Shown piece by piece: positions 17,826-27,100 of a DNA stretch of 64,000 nucleotides (the stretch's first letter is position 1; the number at the start of each line of letters is the position of its first letter). Position numbers and translations under genes: made by a program. Below the pieces are notes generated by a model that was not told the DNA's origin, searched no databases, and worked only from the letters and a program-made list of their open reading frames with translations. This DNA is from JAZKIX01 sp040384645. GTDB lineage: Bacteria > Pseudomonadota > Gammaproteobacteria > Burkholderiales > Burkholderiaceae_D. The DNA lies in contig JAZKIX010000070.1 of the NCBI GenBank assembly GCA_040384645.1, positions 1 through 64,000 of the forward strand, in the 5' to 3' direction.

Positions 17826-20800
17826 CCCTAGCTCCCGTGAGACCAGCCGCTAGCTGGGTAAATGTGAGTGGCGACTTGCGAAAATCAAACGTACCCACCC
17901 CTGGGATGGTGATAGATGAGTTGAATAAGGCGTTGTAGTCCCAGATAAATGCCTTACCAATAAAATACAGATATGTTAACAACACCATTGACGCACGGTT
18001 CCGACTGCCACTGCATACTTGATCGTATGCGAAAAGCATATGTTCTGCGTTGCGTACCACTTCTGAATAACCGCCTCCGCGCTCTGAGGCAGTTCGATCT
18101 GAGCGAATTTTCTCCCAGGCTCCCGCGCCATATGCGAGGCGATATTGCGATGCCAAGTGCATATAGGATCCATTGGTCCCACCAGCGATCTTATAAGCAG
18201 CAGCTCCTGTTTTTGGATCCAGAACGACATAGCCATTGCCTACCCAACCTTCTACACGGATGTCTTTTTCATGGACTATCGCTTCCATGCCAGCTGCCAA
18301 TCCATTGAAAATTTCAGCCTTGACATCTTGTTCAATTTGAAGACTGTTCAAGATAGTATTGTGAAGACTGCTATTGGCTGCATTCAGGGTGTAAATTTTC
18401 TGACCTTGATTTGACGCCAACGCAAGCAACTTGACTGCACTGACGCCTTGCGGTTGAGAAGCGTCGTTGGGCGCCAATTCCGCATTTCCAAATAGAAACT
18501 GGGGTATCAGATGCTCCGCTGCAGAACCGGCACTACCAATGTGCCGCATGTAGTTTGTACGTTGCGCCCGATTGCTATCCTTTGCTTCAACCTGTTGGAC
18601 CAGGTACTTTACATCCATCGCCACGCCGTCAAACGAGACGCTGCGTACCACTCCAAAAAAATAATGCGGTGACGCCGTTGAAAAGAACCGGCCATAACTC
18701 GGTGAACGGTAATTGACCACTTGATTGTCGACTCGCGCCATGGCCATATCATTGCTGTCTACATGCGCAAAGTAGCCCAACATACCTGCTTGCAAGACAT
18801 CCCCGGTCAAATCATCTTTTTCGAGGTCATTAACCGGCGTTAGGTCGCTTGGATTTTTCTGGTACTGCGCCAGCTTGCTGCCCGTAGCGCCTAACTTTGC
18901 TTGATGTTTTTTCAATGAAGCAATGACTATCCCTTGCAGGTTAAGCCCGATTGCGTTGTACTCTCCGACCGTGATGTCGGCGTCGTCACCACCACTCCAC
19001 GTACCAAGTCCTGGATTGAAATAGAGACTTTCTTGCTTGAGCATGCTGCCCATCGTGAAACTTTCAGCCGTCTGTGCCACAACCAGCCCCTCAACCCGAA
19101 ACTCTGCTTTCACGCGCAATAGATAACCCGGCAAAGATTTTGGCAATTCGCTTGGCTGAATCGGCGTGCCATCGGCATGGGGCTTTGGCAAATAACTGTT
19201 GATCAAGTCCTGATCCACCTTGCTCGCGGCAACAAAACTCAAGGTGATTTTCTTGCCTGCCAACTTGGCTGTGTTTTGCTTAATTTCAATCATCGGCGTA
19301 CTGCCATCACTGATGCCATCAGCTGCATAGATATTGGTCTTAAATTTCCACCGCAGATGGTCCGGCAAGCTCTGGAAAGTATTCGCTTTTGCGACAGTTT
19401 TGTAAGGTAAGGTCCCCATCAAGATGACGTGTTTTTCCGTTTTGATGGTTTGTGCGCCAAGCACATCGTTAGTCGTGGCGTTGGTCTTTTGATTGTCGAT
19501 GTAAGTGATGACCTGATTCTGATAAATCGTCATCTGTTCTTGCAAATTGGCTTGATTAAGATTTTGGACATATCCGCCAGCTTCATTGACGGTGGCGCCT
19601 TGCTTAATCTGCTCCAGTAACGTTTTGCTGTCGATAGCAACATGGCTATTGATATCCATGCCTTGGCTGAACTGGTATTGCTTGAAACTGGCATCGACCG
19701 CTACCCAGGCATCCGGCGTCTTGTTAACTGCACCCCGGCTGGGGGTGTAATCAACATAGGCTTCGACCCAGACATGCTCCATCCGAATATTCTTGATTGT
19801 CCCGCCACTGATGACGCCGACATTGGGAATACCGCCCTGGCCTAGCAGACTTTGCGCCGCGTCTGCTTTGGTGACGCCACCAACCCAGTTGTTGACTTTG
19901 TCAACCGGCACTTCAATGGTGCCGTAGACATAACGCGCCGGAATCCCTGCCGCCCGATACAGGGCGATCAGCAGGCTGGCAGTGTCAAAGGCATTGCCGC
20001 GTTTGTTTAGCAGGGTCAGCTCGCTGCCTTGGATGCTGCCGTAACTGGGGATAAAGGCGATGTTATTGCGCACCCAGTTGTAAATTTTGACTGGATTATT
20101 GCCCAATTGCGTGGCTTGATCCCGGATGACTTTGGTCATCTGAATATCATCCGTCTCAGCCAGATCGGCGGCGTTCGGGATCGGCGGCAATGTTGCCGTT
20201 GCAGCAGCTTGTGCCACTTTTGTTGTGTCGGTAATGGCATCTGCAAAGTCGACTTTGGCGCCTTGCGGTGCAAACAAGCCGGCCTGGAAGTCGGCCTTGC
20301 TGGTAAAGGGTTCGCGTACTTTACTATCGGGCGTCCTGAAAGCGAGTCTGTTCGGATTGGTGTACTGGTGCGGCCTGGCATTAGGATATTGCGCCATGAA
20401 GCGACCGAGTCCTTCCAGCGCATTTTGACGTTGGCCGCTATCCCTGCTGCCAGTGGCTTTATCAAGTTCGCTGCTGAGACTTTGGAACTGGCCTTTGCGA
20501 CTTTGGTATTGGATGACGGCAGCGCGGTGACGGTCCAGAATTTCTTGCGGTAATTTGGCCTCGATCAGTTGCTGTTCAGTGTCGTTAAAACTGTGGTCGA
20601 TATCGGCATACAGGCGGTTGATCGCGCTGGTGTCGCTGCGGATACGGTCGACTTTGCTTTGGGTGGCGCTATCCGAGAGCGCAGAAGTACGAATTCCTGC
20701 CCCGCTATCGCGCGATGCGATGAGCGCAGATGCGGGCAAGGCCGCCGCAGGCACTACGGCTTTTAATTGTTCGTGAATGTCATTGAGCAGCTTGCCCATT

Positions 20801-21030
20801 TGTTCATCGCTGCTGAGGCTACTGTCTTGACTGGTCTCGCCCGCCAGTTTGTTGATGTAACGCTTCGCGTTGCCAATTATCCCCAGATCTTTTTGCTTGG
20901 GCAGCAAGCCAGCTTTTTCGACGACATCATGCACTTGCGCCGCAGCGGTAAGCGGATAGAACGTCAGGCTGCTAAAGGTAACGAGCAATAGGGAAGCGAT
21001 GCCGCGTTGAAATCCGTGGTGATAGAACAT
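17794..21030 (-). CDS. Secreted transglutaminase-like protein lacking the catalytic cysteine
   Basis: A 1078-residue exported protein with signal peptide (GIASLLLVTFSSLTFYPLTAAAQ). Residues 310-450 hold a transglutaminase-like core: VKIYNWVRNNIAF, then RGNAFDTASLLIALYRAAGIPARYVYG, EHVWVEAYVDY and AWVAVDAS. The histidine (about 417) and aspartate (about 444) of the papain-like triad are present, but the cysteine position (about 344) is alanine. The remainder is beta-rich and unassigned, and a C-terminal stretch resembles peptidase-like or lysozyme-like folds only vaguely. The ATG at 21030 has AGGAAA upstream. It lies 89 bp after the giant IPTL-CTERM gene on the same strand, with a hairpin between them, and overlaps the next small membrane-protein gene. 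A structural or binding role is more likely than cross-linking. Confidence 0.8.
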   Translation of the reverse strand: MFYHHGFQRGIASLLLVTFSSLTFYPLTAAAQVHDVVEKAGLLPKQKDLGIIGNAKRYINKLAGETSQDSSLSSDEQMGKLLNDIHEQLKAVVPAAALPASALIASRDSGAGIRTSALSDSATQSKVDRIRSDTSAINRLYADIDHSFNDTEQQLIEAKLPQEILDRHRAAVIQYQSRKGQFQSLSSELDKATGSRDSGQRQNALEGLGRFMAQYPNARPHQYTNPNRLAFRTPDSKVREPFTSKADFQAGLFAPQGAKVDFADAITDTTKVAQAAATATLPPIPNAADLAETDDIQMTKVIRDQATQLGNNPVKIYNWVRNNIAFIPSYGSIQGSELTLLNKRGNAFDTASLLIALYRAAGIPARYVYGTIEVPVDKVNNWVGGVTKADAAQSLLGQGGIPNVGVISGGTIKNIRMEHVWVEAYVDYTPSRGAVNKTPDAWVAVDASFKQYQFSQGMDINSHVAIDSKTLLEQIKQGATVNEAGGYVQNLNQANLQEQMTIYQNQVITYIDNQKTNATTNDVLGAQTIKTEKHVILMGTLPYKTVAKANTFQSLPDHLRWKFKTNIYAADGISDGSTPMIEIKQNTAKLAGKKITLSFVAASKVDQDLINSYLPKPHADGTPIQPSELPKSLPGYLLRVKAEFRVEGLVVAQTAESFTMGSMLKQESLYFNPGLGTWSGGDDADITVGEYNAIGLNLQGIVIASLKKHQAKLGATGSKLAQYQKNPSDLTPVNDLEKDDLTGDVLQAGMLGYFAHVDSNDMAMARVDNQVVNYRSPSYGRFFSTASPHYFFGVVRSVSFDGVAMDVKYLVQQVEAKDSNRAQRTNYMRHIGSAGSAAEHLIPQFLFGNAELAPNDASQPQGVSAVKLLALASNQGQKIYTLNAANSSLHNTILNSLQIEQDVKAEIFNGLAAGMEAIVHEKDIRVEGWVGNGYVVLDPKTGAAAYKIAGGTNGSYMHLASQYRLAYGAGAWEKIRSDRTASERGGGYSEVVRNAEHMLFAYDQVCSGSRNRASMVLLTYLYFIGKAFIWDYNALFNSSITIPGVGTFDFRKSPLTFTQLAAGLTGARDASYDDQCAP

Positions 21031-21078
21031 GATGAGTTTCCTGATTTTCTAAGTGATGCGTATTCTGTATTGGTGACA

Positions 21079-21108
21079 GGCAGGGCGATTGCCATCCATC
21101 GCCCTGCC
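21079..21108 (-). terminator. Strong hairpin between the giant surface-protein gene and the transglutaminase-like gene
   Basis: A perfect 11-bp inverted repeat (GGCAGGGCGAT / ATCGCCCTGCC) with an 8-nt loop starts 12 bp after the stop codon of the 2755-residue gene. There is no T-run. It could attenuate transcription so the downstream gene is expressed less, or stabilise a processed mRNA end. Confidence 0.5.
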
Positions 21109-21119
21109 CCATGACCGTT

Positions 21120-24100
21120 TTAACTGTGCTGTAGCGCCCTGTGCCTGCGGCTGAAGTGATAGCGACCCATGCCACAAGCCAGCACCAACAGACTGAGCAA
21201 TCCCAGCATCATTTCCGACAGCGTCGGGATGTCGTGTACCACGCTGGCGCCAGCAATGACGATGGTGACTGTGGCGTTGCCCGTCATTTGGCCGTCGCTG
21301 GCGGCGTAGTTGAAGCTATCGCTACCGCTGTAGCCGGGCGCGGGAACGTAGGTAAAGCTGCCATTGGGGTTGAGACTGACCTGTCCATGCGCTGGCTGAC
21401 TCATGACTTGGGCGGTCAAGGGGTCATTGTCATCGTCGGAGTCGTTGGCGAGCAAGCCATTCAACGCACCGATCGTGATGCTTTGATTGACGCTGGTGCT
21501 GTAGTGATCGCCATTGGCAACCGGCGCCACTTGCGCCACCAGCGCGAAGCTGTCTTGCGCCAGCGTGAGGGTGTTGCCATTGACCAGCGCCGAGAGTACC
21601 GCGACATAGGTCGTGCCGGCGCTGCCGGTAGTACGCCACTGCGTGGTTTTGCTGTCGCGCGCGGCGGCATTCAAGGTTTGCGTGTAAGGGTATTCGGCCA
21701 TCACGGTCTGGGTCGCCGGATCGACGATGCTGATCTTGAGCGGCAAGTCGTTCAGGCTGGCGTTGCCCTGATTGGTGGCACTGGCGGCGAACGAAGCCAT
21801 AGCACCGGCCCGTACCAGATGTGGGGTCGCACTGATGGTGCCGGTCAGGCCAAAGCCATTGGCAGAGCCGGATTGCACTTCGTAGCTGGTCTCAGGCTGG
21901 TCAATGATGTGGCCGCTACTATCGCTGAGGATTTGTGTAACGGTGTAAATGCCTGCAGGCAGATTACGCAATGCTTGCGGCGCGCTGTAGTCGCGGCTAG
22001 CGCCGGGCAACAACTGCGGTACTGGATGGCCATAGCTAAATTGCAGCGTACCAGCGGCGTTATACACCTTGACCATCAGGGTCAGGTTTTCCAGCACGAT
22101 ATTGTCGGACTGGTTGGTGGCGCGGGAGCGGATCAGCACACGGTCGCTGGCATTGTAATTTGTGCGGTCGGTTGCCACCGTGGATTTGGCACTGGCGTCG
22201 ACATTGCTCGGCAATACATTAAAGCTGGCCTGTGCCCGAGCCAAGTCGCCATCATTGCCAAGCAATACCGCTTTGACGGTGTATTGGGCAGGGACGATGG
22301 TGCCGATGCCGAACGGCGCGTTGACTGGCACACTGCCTGCCGCCGCAATGGTGACACCTTGCTGGGTGACGCTGCCGACCAGGACATTATGACTGTCGAA
22401 GACCTGCACCTTGAGGGTGCCGGTGACTTGTTCGGTATGTGCATTGTTGAGTACGGTAGCCACTTGCGCGGTGTCATTCGCCGGATAGTCGGCTTTGTCG
22501 GTAGCTACTGCCAAAGCAACCAGATTGGCGGCGCGCACGGTCGGAATCGCCAGCGGCACGGTGACATCGCCAGTTGCGAACGAGTTTTGGAAGCTGATGA
22601 ATCCGGCGTCGATGGCCTTGCGTTCTTCACCTAAGGTGACGCCTGCTTGCGATGCGTCGAAGCAGACTTGGCTGCCTTGGGCGGTGACATCGCGCAGGCT
22701 CCAGACGTACTCGGTACGGCCATCCGCGTGTGGCACGATGGCGCTCGGCGGCTTGCTGCTGCCGCTGAAGGTTTGACCAGGCTTTGCCATCAAATGTGCT
22801 TGCACACCAATCGCGCCGCAGGTCACAGGCACTTGCCAGATGCGGCGATCATTGTCGTTCCACATCAAAATGCGATTGCTGAAGCGGTCAAACGCGAGAT
22901 AGTCAACGTCCCCCAGTGTCGGATCAATATTTTGCGTGTCAAACAACAAGGCTGTTTTACCGGTGCGCGGCACCACTTGAGCCAGCGAATGCTCCTCACC
23001 GCTCTGTCCGATTTTTGCCCATTGGTAAGGCGCGATATAAAAATTGTCCGCGCAATCGGCAGCGATATTAGGATAACCATCGCCCTCAAATGTCGGCGAA
23101 TCTACTCCGTTACCGCCAGAAAACACGTTCACGCTCGAGCCATCCGGCTTGATCATGCTGACAAAATCGCTTTCGTTTTGTACATAAATATTGTCGCGCC
23201 CATCGATGGCGATACCCCTCGGGCTGGGCAGGCCCGATGTGGTTACCGTTGTCACCACGCCTTGTTTATCGACCTTGAGCAATTTGCCGGGTGAACCGAC
23301 CAATATTTCATCGCGGCTGTTCACTGCTACGCCGTTGGCGGTAGTCACACCAAGGTCCGCTACCACCGTTTTCGTGCCTAGCAAATCAATTCGGATCAGC
23401 TGATAACGGCTAGTCGAAGGATTTTTCGAAGCGACATAAAAATTTTGCTGGCTATCCGTTGCCAAGCCGAACGCCAATGACATGCCATTGGCAATGACCG
23501 TGCTTTGTCCACTCGAGTTAGTGCGATACAGCGTGGTGGTATCTGTCACATACAGGTTACCCGCCCGGTCGCCGGCCATGCCGCTTGGCACACCGCTTTG
23601 GCTGACAGGACGAACCTGGCCCATTTCGACCCGTGAAATCGAGGTAAAGTCAGCGCCCTTCAGGTCAAGGCACATATTGAGCTGGCTATTGCCAGGCGGA
23701 ATTTCTGCCTTGGCTGCAGTCAGCAAACTGTCCGCATTGGAACCAACGTGGATGAAATTGACCGACTTGCCGGCAACGCCATCGCGCCAGACTTCAACTT
23801 TGAAGTCACCACCGTAAGGCGCCAGCCAGGTACCGAAATCAAAGTGCGTGTAGGCGTCAGTTGCTGCCATCGAATTCATCGCAACTGTCGATTGCTTCAC
23901 CACAGTGCCGGCGACCGGCGGGGTGACCGGCTGCGTGATAGCTATTTCAAAAACGCTGCCAGCTTGATCCGCAGGATTATTGGCCAGGAAATAAAGTTTG
24001 CCATTGGCAGATGCAGCGGTACCGGTTAGCGCCCATTGGTTGACCAAAGGACTGATCTTCAAATCCGTTACCGTTCCATCCAAAGCGACACGGCTGGCAA

Positions 24101-27100
24101 TACCGCCATTACCGGCAACCGTAAACTCGGCACCGCTCGTGACATCCATGGCGTTCATGCCGGCTGGCACGGTCGCGATGGTATCGAGCTTGCCGGTACT
24201 GTATTTCAGCAGCGTGTTGTTACCTTGATTGAGCACGTACAAATCACCGTTGTCGGCTGCGCGCAGCGCGACCGGTGTTGCGAAACCGGCGGCAAACACA
24301 TCCCAGGAACTCGTATTCCCCACGGTATTGAGTTTGCGCAATTGCCCCTTGCTCTGATCGACCACCAGCACCGCAGTACCGTCAGAAATAATGCCCTTGA
24401 AACCGCCATCCGATGTAATTAACGTCGCTATGCCGGTAGTAGCGATACGGTCAACACCGCCTGACCTAGTCACAAGCAATTTGCCATCAGCATCGAAGGC
24501 CAGATTTTGCGGATTGCTACTTTGCGCAAAAGTACTCGCCACCGAGGTCGCTAAAGAATCGAAACGGGCAATTGTGCCGCCGAGCGAATTGGCGACATAC
24601 AGACGATTCGCACTGTCGAAAGCCAAACCCTGTGGCGAACGCAATCCGGCAAAATCTTTAACGATCACTTTGCTGGCATCGAGTACTACCACGCGGCTGG
24701 TGGTGCTGATGGCGACGGCGACACTGCCATCGCTATGCGCGGCGATACCTGTCAAATTGCCCGATACATTGGCATACGTGGTATAGCCGCTGCCGGTCAG
24801 ACCGGTCCATTTAAGGACAACGTTACTGGTCGCACCCAGGGTATCGTTGCCGCTTTGCGCTAAATACTGTGTTGGCAAAGTGCCGGATTTTTTGATCGGG
24901 TAGCTTGCTCCAGTTATGCCATAGAGCCGGTTGCCGCCGTCGACAAAACGCAATTCACTTCCGGTCCAGACGATATCGCCTAGCGTTACAAAGCCATCAG
25001 TTTGACTGAGCAATGCACCAGCATTGGAATACACCGACAGGTTATTCGATCCGCTATCCGTGACTAACAAGTTACCTGCGCTATCGACCGCTGCGCCGCT
25101 GTTATAGCCCTTGCTTGCCAGCCAGATCGTTGTTGTGCCAGTCGCCATATCGATGCGATAGGTCTTGGTATATCCCCAGGCGACGATTTGGCCGACTCCG
25201 CTAGCACTCCAGCCATAAATATGTTCAGAGATACTGTGATTAATCTGACTAATAACCCCAACAGGCGAAACCTTGTAAAACGCGCCATTATTCAAACGGA
25301 CCGCCACATTACCCGCGGCATCGCTTTGCACATCACTTGGGTAATCGGGCAGCGTTACCAGCTCAGTAAGCACACCAGCACTGTCAATTTTTTGCAGCTT
25401 TTTATTGCTGTAATCACGCACGATAATGTTGCCTGCGCTATCGACTACTACGCCATAGGGATAAAACAGCAAATTCGCTTTAACCGTGGTAACAACTCCA
25501 GCCGCACTGATGCGCAGCACGTTGTAAGAACTGAGCACGACGAAGCCACCGTTGACCGGGTCCGGTGCCCAATATGTATGGCTAAAAGGCCTCTTGTCGA
25601 TCTGGACTTCGCCCGCGCTGTTACGCAATGCCAAAAAGCCCGAATTTTGAATATAAATATCGCCGTTACTGCCGGCCCGCATCACGGTTGGAGAATTAAG
25701 CAAGGACTCGATCACGCCCAGCTTGTTGCCATTGGCATCGAAATGGGCAATCCGGTCGGCATTTTTTTCGGTGACAAACACGTCACCGGCAGCGTCTACC
25801 GCCACGCCAAACGGCGTGTTCAGCCCGCTCGCAAATACCGACTTGACGCCGTTGCTGATCCGGCTAATTTTTCCGCTCGAATATTCGGCCAGCAACACAT
25901 CACCATTGCCGGTAAAGGCAAAGCCACGCGGCGTACTCAATCCGCTCACGATGACACTCACATTGTCTAGCGCATCTTTTTTACGCAAGGTACCGTCATC
26001 GTTACTAATCCATAAGTTGCCAGCAGCATCGTATTTCATGCCTTGCGGGCCGTTGGCAATACCTTTGGCAAAACCTTGAACCGTGCCGTCGGGGATGACT
26101 TTGAGAATCGCATCATCGCCCGCATTGCTGACGTAGAGATTGCCTGCATTGTCGAACTTCAAGTCATACGGCTGATTAAAACCGGTGGCATACACGCTGG
26201 TTTGTCCGTTCGCTAACACCTTGATGATGTTGTTGTCGCCCGCATTGGCGACATAGAAATTACCGGCGGCATCGCGGGTGATCCCTTGCGGGTGGTTCAA
26301 GCCGGTCGCGAATGGGACGATCAAGCCATCTGCGACGGATACTTTGACCAGCGTGCCGTCGCCGGAATTGGTCACCACATAATTACCTGCGTCGTCCTTG
26401 ACCATGGCCACCGGTGTGGACAAGCCATTGCGCCACAGGACAGTTTCGATACCGGCGCTATCGCGTTGCACCAGCCGCGTTTCGCCGTTGATGGCTTTGC
26501 CGCTTTCGGTACCGGTGAAAGTACCGGTCAACACCAGCGTCCCGCTCGCAGTGAAATCAAGCGCCGATATTGCGCTAAGGGTATTGACGGCGATATTGCT
26601 GACCGCGCCTTGCGGCGTGACGGTATATACCTTACCCAATGATTTAGTCGCTATCCACAGATGACCGTTCAGGTCGAGCGCCAGATCAGAATACGCAGCG
26701 ACTGGCAAGCTTGCGATCACCGATTGAACACCAGCGCTACTGATTTTAACGACCTTGCCATCGCTGCCATTGACGCTGTATAAATTGCCCTCGGCATCGA
26801 CAATCAATTTGGTCGCCGATTTCATTGGCACGCCACTTGCGATGTTGCGCACCACGATCTGGGCTTGGCTACTGGCACTCGCATCCGGCGTATCGAGCGT
26901 GATGCGCAATTGCAAATCGCCCGGCGCCAGAGTCTGATTGCCGTTATTGGTTAAATCCGCCGTCAATGCAATCGGCGTATTGGCACCCGCTTGCGCCAGC
27001 GGCGGATCGGCGGTGACGCCGCCGCCGAGCATGGCAGCCGCAGTCACGGCAAAACCGGCGTCGGCTTCCGCCACTGCCCGCCCGCTGCCATCGATGGCAC

